DNA of 17,167 nucleotides from Nautiliaceae bacterium (GTDB taxonomy: Bacteria > Campylobacterota > Campylobacteria > Campylobacterales > Nautiliaceae). How positions within the stretch are numbered: position 1 is the first letter of the stretch; every line of letters starts with the position of its first letter. The DNA lies in NCBI GenBank assembly GCA_027035735.1, contig JALVUH010000184.1, forward strand, positions 1 to 17,167, read 5' to 3'. Below, piece after piece: positions 5,146 to 14,922 of the stretch. Both the position numbers and the translations under genes were made by a program. The notes under the pieces were generated by a model. It did no database searches. It had not been told where the DNA came from and was given only the letters and a program-made list of their open reading frames with translations.

Positions 5146-8100
5146 ATGTTAAACCAATTAAAATCCGCAAATAGATTAAGACTTGATTTTTCAAAAATTC
5201 CACAAATATTAGATATTCCAAATTTATTACATCTTCAACAAAATTCGTTTCAAGATTTTATTAATTTAGAAAATCCAGAAGAGAGTGGTATTCATAAAGT
5301 ATTTAAATCAATGTTTCCAATTACTGATGCTCAAAATAGAATTACACTTGAGTATGTAGGGATTGAATTTAAAAAACCAAAATATACTGTTAGAGAATGT
5401 ATGGAAAAAGGTCTAACATATTCTATTCCAATTAGAATTAAAATTAGACTTATAGTTCATGAAAAAGATGAAAAAACAGGTGAAGTTATAGGTATTAAAG
5501 ATATAAAAGAGCAAACTCTATTTATTAGAGATATTCCTTTAATGACTGAGAGAACTAGTTTTATTATTAATGGAGTTGAAAGAGTAATTGTTAATCAACT
5601 TCATAGAAGTCCAGGTGTAATTTTTAAAGAAGAAGAAGCTCAAAATTCAAATAAGCTACTTTACTCTGCTCAAATTATTCCTGATAGAGGAAGTTGGGTA
5701 TATTTTGAATATGATGTAAAAGATGTTTTGTATGTAAGAGTTAATAAAAGAAGAAAAGTTCCTGTAACAATCTTGCTTAGAGCGATGGATTATTCTAAAG
5801 AAGACATTTTAAAAATGTTTTATCCAATTATAGATATTATTGTTAAAGATAATAAATTTTTAATGCCTTCAAGTCAGCTTGAACCTGGAAAATATGATTA
5901 TGATATTAAAGATGAAGATGGAAATGTTTTATTAGCAGCTGGAAAGAGACTGACTGAGAGAAAACTTAAAAAAATTCAAGAAGAACATAAATATGTAGAA
6001 TATCCAATTGAATTGTTAATAGATAGACATTTAGCAGAACCTATATATGATCCAGTAACTGGAGAAGTATTGTTTGATACATTAACAATTTTAAATGATG
6101 TAAAACTTAAAAAAATAGTTGAATCTCAAATTGAAGAATTTAAAATAGTAAATGATTTAGCTGATGGCGTAGATGATGGTATTTTAAGAGCATTCCATCA
6201 AGATATAGAAACTTTAAAAATTCTTAAACAAACAGAAGGTATTGAAAACGAAAATGATTTAGCAAGAATTAGAATTTATAAAGTAATGAGACCAGGAGAA
6301 CCTGCAAACCCTCAAACTGCAAAAGAGTTGTTTGAAAAGTTATTTTTTGACCCAGAAAGATATGATTTAACAAAAGTTGGTAGAATGAAAATGAATCATA
6401 AATTGGGTCTAAATATACCAGATAATGTTACAGTTTTAACATATCAAGATATTATTAAAACTATCCAATATTTAATTGGTGTTAAAAATGGAATTGGTCA
6501 AATAGATGATAGAGACCATTTAGGAAATAGAAGAATTAGAAGTATTGGAGAATTATTAGCAAATAAACTTCAAGATGGTCTTGCTAAAATGCAAAAGACT
6601 ATCAAAGATAAAATGACAACTGTTACAAATGTAAATGATCTACTTCCAATGGATTTAGTTAATACAAAACTTGTAACTACGACAATTTTAGACTTTTTTG
6701 CAACAGGTCAGTTGTCTCAATTTATGGACCAAACAAACCCACTTAGTGAAGTTGCTCATAAAAGAAGACTTAGTGCACTTGGAGAAGGTGGGGTAACAAG
6801 AGAGAGAGCTGGATTTGAGATAAGAGACGTTCATCCAAGTCATTATGGAAGAATTTGTCCTATTGAAACACCTGAGGGGCAAAATATTGGTCTTGTTAAT
6901 ACTTTAGCAACTTATGCAAAAGTTAATGAATTTGGATTTATTGAAGCTCCTTATAGAGTTGTAAAGGATGGAAGAGTAACTGATGAAATTGTATATCTTA
7001 CAGCTACTCAGGAAGAAGAAAAAGTAATAGCTCCTGCTAGTGTAAAAATAGATGAAAAAACAGGAGAAATTCTTGAAGATTTAGTAGAAGCAAGAAAAGA
7101 TGGAGAAATTATTTTAGTTGATAAAAAAGAGGTAGATTTATATGATTTAAATCCTAAAATGATTGTAGGGGTAGGTGCATCTCTTATTCCTTTCCTTGAA
7201 CATGATGACGCAAACAGGGCTTTAATGGGATCAAACATGCAACGTCAAGGTGTTCCACTTCTAAGAAGCGAAGCTCCTCTTGTAGGAACAGGTATGGAAA
7301 AATATGTAGCAAGAGATGCTTGGCAAATTGTTAAAGCTAAAAGAGGTGGAAAAGTAATAAAAGTAGATGCAAAAAATATTTATATTTTAGGTGAAGATGA
7401 AAATGGAGCTTATATTGATCATTATGGACTTGAGAAATATTTAAGAACAAATCAAAATACTTGTTTTGATCAAAGACCAATTGTAAAAGAAGGCGATATC
7501 GTAAAAGCTGGCGATGTAATTGCTGATGGTCCTAATATGGATAATGGTGAAATTGCACTTGGTAAAAATGTATTAGTAGCATTTATGCCTTGGAATGGAT
7601 ATAACTTTGAGGATGCTATTGTTCTTAGTGAAAGAATTATTAAAGATGATGTTTACACTTCAGTTCATATTTATGAAGAAGTTTGTGAAGTAAGAGAGCT
7701 TAAACATGGACTTGAAGAACTTACAAATGATATTCCAGGTGTTAAACCTGAGCACTTAACTCATCTTGATGAGAGCGGTATTATCAAAGTTGGAACATAT
7801 GTAAAACCTGGAATGATTTTAGTTGGAAAAATTTCACCAAAAGGTGATGTAAAACCAACACCAGAAGAGAGACTTCTTAAATCAATTTTTGGAGACAAAT
7901 CAGGTCATGTTGTAAATTCTTCACTTTATGCACCTGCAAGTATGGAAGGTGTTGTAATTGATGTTAAGGTTTATACTAAAAAAGGGTATGAGCTAGATGA
8001 GAGAGCAAGAAAAGCATATGAAGAAGAAAAAGCAAAAATTGAAGAAATTTATAAAAATCAATTAAATATAATTGATAGAGAAGAGATGCTTTCACTTATA

Positions 8101-9285
8101 AATCTTTTATCAAATGCAAAACTTTCAAAAGATTTAGAATTAAATGGAAAAATTTTTAACGCGGGTGAGAGTATTCCAAAAGAAGAACTTGAAAATATTA
8201 ATAAATTTTTACTTTTAAGTTTAATAGAGTATTTTGATGAAGAGACAAAAAAAGAATTTGAAACTATTAAAAATAAATATCAAGCTGAAAAAGAAAAAAT
8301 AAGACGTGATTATGATGAAAAAATAGAAGTATTAGAAAGAGATGATATCCTGCCAAATGGTGTTGCAAAAATGGTAAAAGTTTATATTGCTAATAAAAGA
8401 AAAATTAAAGTTGGTGATAAAATGGCAGGAAGACACGGAAATAAAGGTATTGTAAGTATTATAGTGCCAGAAGCTGATATGCCTTATATGGAAGATGGAA
8501 GAACTGTTGATGTTGTTTTAAATCCTCTTGGGGTTCCATCAAGGATGAATATTGGGCAAATTATGGAAGTTCATCTTGGACTTGTAGGTAAAAAACTTGG
8601 TGAACAAATAGAAAAAATTTTAAAAGAAAAACAAAATGATATGATGGAAAAATTAAGAGCTAAAATGAAAGAAATTGTTGATGTTGCTCATTTTGGAGAA
8701 CATTATAAAAAATTCCTTGATAGCTTAACTAATGAAGAACTCTTAAAATATGCAAGAGACTGGGCTAAAGGAGTTAAATTTGCAACTCCTGTATTTGAGG
8801 GTGTAAATGAAGAAGAGTTTAAAAAACTTTTTGAAATGGCAGGAATTCCTGAAGATGGTAAAACTCAACTTTATGATGGAAGAACAGGTGAGCCTATTAA
8901 AGAGAGAGTAAATGTAGGATATATGTATATGCTAAAACTACATCACTTAGTTGATGATAAGGTTCATGCAAGAAGTATAGGACCATATTCACTTATTACT
9001 CAACAACCAGTTGGTGGTAAGGCTCTATTTGGTGGACAAAGATTTGGGGAAATGGAAGTGTGGGCACTTGAAGCATATGGTGCAGCTTATAACCTTAAAG
9101 AAATGCTTACGACTAAATCTGATGATGTTGAAGGAAGAAATAAAGCTTATAGAGCATTAACTAGAGGTGAAAATGTTCCAATTGAAGGTTTAAGTGAAAC
9201 ATTTTTTGTATTATCTAAAGAACTTAGAGCACTTGGACTTGATTTAGAGTTTTATAAAAAGGAAGAAGACGATGAAGAAATTTAA
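5146..9285 (+). CDS. rpoB: DNA-directed RNA polymerase subunit beta
   Basis: Beta forms one pincer of the core polymerase and part of the active site. The 1,379-residue protein is slightly longer than E. coli (1,342). The rifampicin pocket begins at Q522 (LSQFMDQ); D528, H538 and S543 correspond to E. coli D516, H526 and S531 and are all wild-type, so rifampicin sensitivity is predicted. The catalytic-site lysines are in GDKMAGRHGNK (K1092, K1100). A charged, probably coiled-coil insertion at about 950-1065 occupies the place of the E. coli SI2 insertion. AGGAG (5137-5141) lies upstream of the start. The stop TAA lies inside the first codons of rpoC. Confidence 0.98.
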   Translation: MLNQLKSANRLRLDFSKIPQILDIPNLLHLQQNSFQDFINLENPEESGIHKVFKSMFPITDAQNRITLEYVGIEFKKPKYTVRECMEKGLTYSIPIRIKIRLIVHEKDEKTGEVIGIKDIKEQTLFIRDIPLMTERTSFIINGVERVIVNQLHRSPGVIFKEEEAQNSNKLLYSAQIIPDRGSWVYFEYDVKDVLYVRVNKRRKVPVTILLRAMDYSKEDILKMFYPIIDIIVKDNKFLMPSSQLEPGKYDYDIKDEDGNVLLAAGKRLTERKLKKIQEEHKYVEYPIELLIDRHLAEPIYDPVTGEVLFDTLTILNDVKLKKIVESQIEEFKIVNDLADGVDDGILRAFHQDIETLKILKQTEGIENENDLARIRIYKVMRPGEPANPQTAKELFEKLFFDPERYDLTKVGRMKMNHKLGLNIPDNVTVLTYQDIIKTIQYLIGVKNGIGQIDDRDHLGNRRIRSIGELLANKLQDGLAKMQKTIKDKMTTVTNVNDLLPMDLVNTKLVTTTILDFFATGQLSQFMDQTNPLSEVAHKRRLSALGEGGVTRERAGFEIRDVHPSHYGRICPIETPEGQNIGLVNTLATYAKVNEFGFIEAPYRVVKDGRVTDEIVYLTATQEEEKVIAPASVKIDEKTGEILEDLVEARKDGEIILVDKKEVDLYDLNPKMIVGVGASLIPFLEHDDANRALMGSNMQRQGVPLLRSEAPLVGTGMEKYVARDAWQIVKAKRGGKVIKVDAKNIYILGEDENGAYIDHYGLEKYLRTNQNTCFDQRPIVKEGDIVKAGDVIADGPNMDNGEIALGKNVLVAFMPWNGYNFEDAIVLSERIIKDDVYTSVHIYEEVCEVRELKHGLEELTNDIPGVKPEHLTHLDESGIIKVGTYVKPGMILVGKISPKGDVKPTPEERLLKSIFGDKSGHVVNSSLYAPASMEGVVIDVKVYTKKGYELDERARKAYEEEKAKIEEIYKNQLNIIDREEMLSLINLLSNAKLSKDLELNGKIFNAGESIPKEELENINKFLLLSLIEYFDEETKKEFETIKNKYQAEKEKIRRDYDEKIEVLERDDILPNGVAKMVKVYIANKRKIKVGDKMAGRHGNKGIVSIIVPEADMPYMEDGRTVDVVLNPLGVPSRMNIGQIMEVHLGLVGKKLGEQIEKILKEKQNDMMEKLRAKMKEIVDVAHFGEHYKKFLDSLTNEELLKYARDWAKGVKFATPVFEGVNEEEFKKLFEMAGIPEDGKTQLYDGRTGEPIKERVNVGYMYMLKLHHLVDDKVHARSIGPYSLITQQPVGGKALFGGQRFGEMEVWALEAYGAAYNLKEMLTTKSDDVEGRNKAYRALTRGENVPIEGLSETFFVLSKELRALGLDLEFYKKEEDDEEI

Positions 9286-12200
9286 ATATGTAAAACTTGA
9301 TTGGGATGAAGAAAATAGACCACAAGATATTGATGCTGTTCAAGTAAAAATAGCTAGCCCAGAAGAGATTCTTTCTTGGTCTCATGGGGAAGTTAAAAAA
9401 CCTGAAACAATTAATTATAGAACACTAAAACCAGAAAGAGATGGTCTATTTTGTGCGAAAATTTTTGGTCCTATTAATGATTATGAATGTCTTTGCGGAA
9501 AATATAAAAAGATGCGCTACAAAGGAATTGTTTGTGAAAAATGTGGTGTAAAAGTTACTACATCTAAAGTAAGAAGAGAACGCTTTGGGCATATTGAACT
9601 TGTAACACCTGTAGCGCATATTTGGTATGTATCTAACCTTCCTAGTAGAATTGGAACATTACTTGATATTAAAATGAAAGACCTTGAGAGAGTTTTATAT
9701 TATGAAGCATATGTAGTTTATGAACCAGGTGATGCTCCTGTAAAAAGAGGAGATGTTTTAGTAGAAGAAGAATATAGAAAATTAGTTGACCTTTATGGAG
9801 ATACAGGTTTTCATGCTGAAATGGGAGCAGAGATTATTAGAAAGATGCTAGAAGAGCTTGATTTGCCTGAAATGTATTATTCATTAAAAGAAGAGCTTAA
9901 AACTACAAAAAGTGAGGCTAGAAAAAAAGATATAGTTAAAAAACTTAAAATTGTAGAAGGATTTTTAAATTCTGATAACAGACCTGAGTGGATGATAATG
10001 TCAGTAATTCCTGTATTACCACCAGATCTAAGACCACTTGTTGCTCTTGATGGAGGTAAATTTGCAGTAGCAGATGTAAATGACTTATATAGAAGAGTAA
10101 TTCATAGAAATCAAAGATTAAAAAGACTTATTGAACTTGATGCACCTGAAATTATTATTAGAAACGAAAAAAGAATGCTTCAAGAAGCAGTAGATGCGCT
10201 TTTTGATAATGGTAGACGTGGAAATACAATTAAAGGTGCAAATAAAAGACCTCTTAAATCATTAAGTGATATTATTAAAGGAAAGAGTGGTAGATTTAGA
10301 CAAAATCTTCTTGGTAAAAGGGTTGATTACTCTGGAAGAAGTGTTATTGTTGTAGGACCTAATCTTAGAATGGACCAATGCGGTCTTCCTAAAAAAATGG
10401 CGCTTGAATTGTTTAAACCTCATTTAATAGGAAAATTGGAAGAAAAAGGTTATGCAACTACTATTAAACAAGCAAAAAGACATATTGAAGAGAAAACTCC
10501 AGAAGTTTGGGAGTGTTTACAAGAAGTAGTTGATCAATATCCAGTGCTTCTTAACAGGGCACCAACACTTCACAAATTATCAATCCAAGCATTCCATCCA
10601 GTGTTAATTGATGGAAATGCAATTCAATTACATCCTTTAGTTTGTGCGGCATTTAACGCAGACTTTGACGGTGACCAAATGGCAGTACACGTGCCTCTAA
10701 GCCAAGAAGCAATTGCAGAAGCAAAAATTTTAATGTTAAGTTCTATGAATATTTTGCTTCCAGCCAGTGGTAAAGCTATTGCTGTTCCATCTCAAGATAT
10801 GGTACTTGGAGTTTATTATATTTCTTTAGTAAAAGAAGGAGTAAAAGGAGAGCATAAATTATTTGCTAATCCAGAAGAGGTATTAATTGCATTTGATGAA
10901 GGAGTAGTGGATTTACACGCAAAAATTAAAGTAAAAGTAAAAGGTGAAATAGTAGAAACTACTCCTGGTAGAATGATACTACATTCAATTACTCCTGATT
11001 TTGTTCCAGTTGAAATGTATAACAAGATTATGAAGAAAAAAGATATTGCAAATCTTGTTGATTATGTGTATAAAGTTGGTGGACTTAAAGTTACAGCGGA
11101 ATTTCTTGATAAACTTAAAGATCTTGGATTTAGATATGCTGCAAAAGTTGGAGTATCTATTTCTATGGCAGATATTATTGTTCCAGAAGATAAACCTAAA
11201 ATTATTCAAGAAGCACTTGAAAAAGTTAAAGAAGTTCAAGAACAATACAAAAAAGGTCTTTTAACTGATCAAGAAAGATACAATAAAATTGTTGATATTT
11301 GGACAAGAGTTGACAATGAAATTAAAGAAAAACTTCTTGAAATTATGAAAAAAGATAAAAATGGATTTAACTCAATTCATATGATGGCAGATAGTGGAGC
11401 TAGAGGTAGTGCAAGCCAAATTAAACAGCTAGCAGGTATGAGGGGTCTTATGGCAAAACCTAATGGTGAAATTATTGAGACTCCAATTATTTCAAACTTT
11501 AAAGAAGGGCTAAACGTTCTTGAATTCTTTATTTCAACTCACGGTGCAAGAAAAGGTCTTGCAGATACAGCCCTAAAAACTGCAAGTGCAGGATATTTAA
11601 CAAGAAAACTTGTTGATGTTTCACAAAACTTTAGAGTAATTATGGAAGATTGTGGAACACATGAAGGTATTGAAGTTACAGATATTACTGATGGTTCAAC
11701 TTTAGTAGAGTCTCTTGAAGAGAGAATTTATGGAAGAGTTTTAGCTGATGATGTATATGACCCAATTACAAATGAAGTATTGTTTACAGAAGGTACTTTA
11801 ATTACAGAAGAAGAAGCAAAAGAGATTGTAAGAAAAGGTGTTAAATCAGTTAAAATTAGAAGTGCTCTAACTTGTAAAGCACCAAAAGGTATTTGTGCTA
11901 AATGTTATGGAATGAACTTGGCTGAGAGAAAACTTGTAAAAGTTGGTGAAGCTGTAGGTATTCTTGCAGCTCAATCTATTGGTGAGCCTGGTACACAGCT
12001 TACACTTAGAACATTCCATACAGGTGGTATTGCTGGTTCAACTCAAGAAGAGAGACAAATTGTAGCTACTAAATATGGATATATAAGATTTTATAACATT
12101 GAAACTTATAATAGAGATGGTAAAAAAATTGTTGCAAATAGAAGAAATGCTGCTGTTTTATTAGTAGAACCAAAACTTAAAGCACCTTGTGATGGAATAG

Positions 12201-13774
12201 TAAGAGTTCAATCTCAACATGAAGAAGTAATAATTGAAATTGAATGTGATGATGGAAGTATTAAAAGATATTCACTTAGAAAAAATGATATTGTAAAAGG
12301 AACAGAACTAGCTGGAATTTCTGGTAAAACTGAAGGAAAACTTTATATTCCATATAAAAATCAAAAAGTAAATAAAGATGATGCTATTGTTGAGGTAATT
12401 AAAGAAGCTTGGTATGTTCCTCAAAGAATTCCTTATGGAGCTGAGCTTAAAGTAGATGATAATGAACCAGTTCCAATGAAAGTTGAAAGTAAGGCAAGTG
12501 GAATTATCAAATATTATAAATTAGTAGGTGATCATCTTGAGAGAGTATATGATCTAAAAGCTGGCGATGAAATTGGAATGGATAATGAATATAAAGGTCT
12601 TTTTGCAGTAATCGTTGATGAAAATGACAGAGAAGCTGATAGATACTATATTGTTAGAGGTTCTAGAATTCTTAAAGATGATAATGCGGAAGTTAAAGCA
12701 GGAGATATTATAGCTGAACCAATTAATGGTGAACAAAAAATAATAGCTGAATGGGATCCGTTTGCTAATCCAATTTTAGCTGAAGCTGATGGAGTTATTA
12801 AATTTGAAGATATAATTGATGGATTTACTGTAACAACTCAAGTAGATGAATTAACAGGTGAAGCAAGAATTATCGTTAAAGAATATTTACCAAAAGGATA
12901 TCATCCAAGAATATTACTTGTATCTAAAGATAAAGTTTATGAATATGTGCTTGAACCAAAAACAGTTATTCATGTTCAAGAAGGAGCTGAAGTTAAACAA
13001 GGGGATATCTTAGCTAAAACACCAAAAGCTGTTGCAAAATCAAGCGATATTACAGGGGGTCTTCCAAGAGTTAATGAATTATTTGAAGCAAGACGTCCAA
13101 AATCACCTGCAATTATTAGTGAAATTGATGGTATAGTAAAATTTGGTAAATCTATTAGAGGTAAACAAAGATTGATAGTTGAAGGTGAAACAGCAGTTAA
13201 AGAATATTTAGTACCACAAGATAGACAAATTTTAGTTCATGAAGGTGATTTTGTTCATGCAGGGGAAAGACTAACAGATGGTCAAATTTCAAGTTATGAT
13301 ATTTTAAGAATTCTTGGAGAAAAAGCGCTTCAACAATATATTGTTTCTGAAGTTCAAAAAGTATATCGCCTTCAAGGGGTTAATATTAATGATAAACATA
13401 TTGAGCTTATAATCAATCAAATGTTAAGACAAGTAAAAATTGTAGATAGTGGTGATACTAAATTTATTGAAGGTGATTTAGTAAGTAAGAAAATGTTTAA
13501 TGAAGAGAATGAAAGAATTAAAAAATTTGGAGGAGAACCTGCAATTGCAGAGCCAGTTCTTGTAGGTATTACAAGAGCAGCAATTCAATCTGATAGCTTT
13601 ATTTCAGCAGCTAGTTTCCAAGAGACAACAAGAGTTTTAACAGAAGCTAGTATTCAAGGTAAATTTGATTATCTTGAAGATTTCAAAGAAAATATTGTTC
13701 TTGGTAGGGTTGTACCAGTAGGAACTGGAATGTTCTATCATAAAGACAGAAACCTTAAACTCGACCACGAATAA
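9272..13774 (+). CDS. rpoC: DNA-directed RNA polymerase subunit beta prime
   Basis: Beta prime carries the catalytic magnesium site. The 1,500-residue protein has the first zinc site C73, C75, C88, C91, and NADFDGD at 462-468 with the three metal-binding Asp (464, 466, 468). The second zinc site is C794, C868, C875, C878, and the trigger loop motif GEPGTQLTLRTFHTGG lies at 904-919. Between it and DITGGLPR (1259 on) lie about 340 residues, against about 195 in E. coli, so the trigger-loop insertion is enlarged and made of repeated units. The ATG lies 14 bases before the end of rpoB in the +1 frame, with GGAAGAAG inside rpoB as ribosome binding site. Re-initiation or coupling would keep the two subunits equal. 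Confidence 0.98.
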   Translation: MKKFKYVKLDWDEENRPQDIDAVQVKIASPEEILSWSHGEVKKPETINYRTLKPERDGLFCAKIFGPINDYECLCGKYKKMRYKGIVCEKCGVKVTTSKVRRERFGHIELVTPVAHIWYVSNLPSRIGTLLDIKMKDLERVLYYEAYVVYEPGDAPVKRGDVLVEEEYRKLVDLYGDTGFHAEMGAEIIRKMLEELDLPEMYYSLKEELKTTKSEARKKDIVKKLKIVEGFLNSDNRPEWMIMSVIPVLPPDLRPLVALDGGKFAVADVNDLYRRVIHRNQRLKRLIELDAPEIIIRNEKRMLQEAVDALFDNGRRGNTIKGANKRPLKSLSDIIKGKSGRFRQNLLGKRVDYSGRSVIVVGPNLRMDQCGLPKKMALELFKPHLIGKLEEKGYATTIKQAKRHIEEKTPEVWECLQEVVDQYPVLLNRAPTLHKLSIQAFHPVLIDGNAIQLHPLVCAAFNADFDGDQMAVHVPLSQEAIAEAKILMLSSMNILLPASGKAIAVPSQDMVLGVYYISLVKEGVKGEHKLFANPEEVLIAFDEGVVDLHAKIKVKVKGEIVETTPGRMILHSITPDFVPVEMYNKIMKKKDIANLVDYVYKVGGLKVTAEFLDKLKDLGFRYAAKVGVSISMADIIVPEDKPKIIQEALEKVKEVQEQYKKGLLTDQERYNKIVDIWTRVDNEIKEKLLEIMKKDKNGFNSIHMMADSGARGSASQIKQLAGMRGLMAKPNGEIIETPIISNFKEGLNVLEFFISTHGARKGLADTALKTASAGYLTRKLVDVSQNFRVIMEDCGTHEGIEVTDITDGSTLVESLEERIYGRVLADDVYDPITNEVLFTEGTLITEEEAKEIVRKGVKSVKIRSALTCKAPKGICAKCYGMNLAERKLVKVGEAVGILAAQSIGEPGTQLTLRTFHTGGIAGSTQEERQIVATKYGYIRFYNIETYNRDGKKIVANRRNAAVLLVEPKLKAPCDGIVRVQSQHEEVIIEIECDDGSIKRYSLRKNDIVKGTELAGISGKTEGKLYIPYKNQKVNKDDAIVEVIKEAWYVPQRIPYGAELKVDDNEPVPMKVESKASGIIKYYKLVGDHLERVYDLKAGDEIGMDNEYKGLFAVIVDENDREADRYYIVRGSRILKDDNAEVKAGDIIAEPINGEQKIIAEWDPFANPILAEADGVIKFEDIIDGFTVTTQVDELTGEARIIVKEYLPKGYHPRILLVSKDKVYEYVLEPKTVIHVQEGAEVKQGDILAKTPKAVAKSSDITGGLPRVNELFEARRPKSPAIISEIDGIVKFGKSIRGKQRLIVEGETAVKEYLVPQDRQILVHEGDFVHAGERLTDGQISSYDILRILGEKALQQYIVSEVQKVYRLQGVNINDKHIELIINQMLRQVKIVDSGDTKFIEGDLVSKKMFNEENERIKKFGGEPAIAEPVLVGITRAAIQSDSFISAASFQETTRVLTEASIQGKFDYLEDFKENIVLGRVVPVGTGMFYHKDRNLKLDHE

Positions 13775-13785
13775 TTTTCCTCTTT

Positions 13786-13808
13786 TTTCCTTATTTAAAG
13801 GAAATTTT
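13786..13808 (+). terminator. Weak terminator after rpoC
   Basis: TTTCCTT (13786-13792) pairs with AAGGAAA (13798-13804) around an ATTTA loop, followed by four T. The stem is AU-rich, so it may be leaky. It sits between the end of rpoC and the rpsL promoter. Confidence 0.5.
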
Positions 13809-13811
13809 AAA

Positions 13812-13840
13812 TTGATAATCCTATTAAAATTTGTTATAAT
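13812..13840 (+). promoter_or_regulatory. Promoter of rpsL-rpsG
   Basis: TTGATA (13812-13817) and TATAAT (13835-13840) are separated by 17 bases. TG at 13832-13833 gives an extended -10 element. Transcription would start near 13847, about 24 bases before the rpsL ATG. The bases after the -10 box (TCCGCAC) resemble those after the fusA promoter at 15049-15077. Confidence 0.8.
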
Positions 13841-13870
13841 TCCGCACTAAAAACTAAAAAAAGGAAGCAA

Positions 13871-14254
13871 ATGCCTACTATAAACCAATTAGTAAGAAAA
13901 GGTAGAAAAAAGGTTATTAAAAAATCTAAATCACCTGCACTTGTAAGCTGTCCTCAAAGAAGAGGGGTTTGTACAAGAGTATATACAACTACTCCTAAAA
14001 AACCAAACTCAGCTTTAAGAAAAGTTGCAAAAGTTAGATTAACTTCTGGATATGAAGTAATTAGCTATATTCCAGGTGAAGGTCATAACTTACAAGAACA
14101 CAGCATTGTGCTTGTAAGAGGTGGTAGGGTAAAAGACTTACCAGGGGTTAAATATCATATCGTAAGAGGTGCACTTGATACAGCAGGTGTTAAAGGTAGA
14201 GTTCATTCTAGAAGTAAATACGGAACTAAAAAATCTGAAGCTGGTAAAAAATAA
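13871..14254 (+). CDS. rpsL: 30S ribosomal protein S12
   Basis: S12 lies at the decoding centre and controls accuracy. The 127-residue protein contains CPQRRGVCTRVYTTTPKKPNSALRKVAKVRL and GEGHNLQEHS, with RGGRVKDLPGVKYHIVRGALD after them. The Lys residues that mutate to streptomycin resistance in E. coli (K43 in TPKKPN and the Lys of VKDLPG) are wild-type, so sensitivity is predicted on this point. The Asp in KDLPG is the residue methylthiolated by RimO in E. coli. AAGGAAG lies before the ATG. It starts the str-type operon but is separated from rpsG by a long structured gap. Confidence 0.98.
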   Translation: MPTINQLVRKGRKKVIKKSKSPALVSCPQRRGVCTRVYTTTPKKPNSALRKVAKVRLTSGYEVISYIPGEGHNLQEHSIVLVRGGRVKDLPGVKYHIVRGALDTAGVKGRVHSRSKYGTKKSEAGKK

Positions 14255-14404
14255 TTTAAAAGTTGCATAGCATAATTTAGCAATAGTTGGTTTTTGGTTA
14301 TAGTAGGAGAGTTTTTCAATTTATATTGATTAACCTCCTCACTGCCAAAAAGGTAGAGTAAGTCTGGTTTAATGCCAGGAAAAAACTGAAGAGAAGGAGA
14401 TTTT
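14255..14404 (+). promoter_or_regulatory. Structured leader between rpsL and rpsG, candidate S7 operator
   Basis: The gap of 150 bases is long for adjoining ribosomal protein genes. TTGC/GCAA at 14263-14283 makes a loose first stem. A long hairpin spans 14302-14343: AGT, AGGAG, GTT and TCAAT pair with ATTGA, AAC, CTCCT and ACT, with two T-T mismatches and a TTAT loop. CTGCC/GGTAG (14342-14356) and CTGG/CCAG (14364-14367, 14375-14378) follow. In E. coli S7 represses its own translation from this intercistronic site, so an S7-binding leader is a reasonable guess. No sequence match to the E. coli site was made. Confidence 0.5.
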
Positions 14405-14875
14405 ATGAGAAGAAGAAGAGCCCCAAAGAGACCGGTAATGCCGGATCCAGTATATAATAGTGAAGTTGTAACTAAATTTATTAATAAAGTTATGTGGGAT
14501 GGTAAAAAAACATTAGCTGAAAAAATAGTATATGGTGCTATTGAAAGACTTGATAATAAAGAAGAAGGTAAAAAAGGTATTGATATTTTCTTTCAAGCAA
14601 TTGAAAATGTAAAACCTCTTTTAGAAGTTAGAAGTAGAAGAGTTGGTGGTGCAACTTACCAAGTTCCTATGGAAGTTAGACCTGAGAGACAACAAACTTT
14701 ATCAATTAGATGGATTGTTGATGCAGCAAGAAATAGAAATGAAAGAACTATGGTTGAGAGACTTGCTAATGAACTTTGGGATGCTGCAAATGAAAGAGGA
14801 GCAGCATTCAAAAAAAGAGAAGACACACACAGAATGGCGGAAGCAAACAAAGCATTCGCTCATTACAGATGGTAA
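14405..14875 (+). CDS. rpsG: 30S ribosomal protein S7
   Basis: S7 starts assembly of the 30S head and contacts the E-site tRNA. The 156-residue protein begins MRRRRAPKRPVMPDPVYNSEVVTKFINKVMWDGKK and contains VRSRRVGGATYQVPMEVRPERQQTLSIRWIVDAAR. It ends NKAFAHYRW, all as in the family. The start is fixed by AGAAGGAG, five bases upstream of ATG. Normally rpsG is followed closely by fusA; here a terminator and a new promoter separate them. Confidence 0.98.
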   Translation: MRRRRAPKRPVMPDPVYNSEVVTKFINKVMWDGKKTLAEKIVYGAIERLDNKEEGKKGIDIFFQAIENVKPLLEVRSRRVGGATYQVPMEVRPERQQTLSIRWIVDAARNRNERTMVERLANELWDAANERGAAFKKREDTHRMAEANKAFAHYRW

Positions 14876-14904
14876 TTTCTTCTCTTTTTTCTTTCTATAG
14901 AAAT

Positions 14905-14922
14905 AAGTGACTGTCACTTTTT
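14905..14922 (+). terminator. Intrinsic terminator after rpsG
   Basis: AAGTGA (14905-14910) and TCACTT (14914-14919) pair exactly around a CTG loop, or seven pairs with one base left, followed by T at 14918-14922. It lies 30 bases after the rpsG stop and would separate rpsL-rpsG from fusA. A perfect palindrome TTTCTATAGAAA (14892-14903) lies just before it. Confidence 0.65.

Noticed and set aside
11046..11264. Second forward frame inside rpoC
   Set aside because: Leu/Lys-rich shadow frame within the conserved rpoC coding sequence.
5146..13774. A single fused rpoBC gene as in Helicobacter
   Set aside because: An in-frame TAA ends rpoB at 9283-9285 and rpoC is in the +1 frame, so the genes are separate as the sequence stands.
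14892..14903. Palindrome TTTCTATAGAAA after rpsG as an operator
   Set aside because: A 12-base palindrome in AT-rich DNA is expected by chance often enough, and nothing else supports a binding site.
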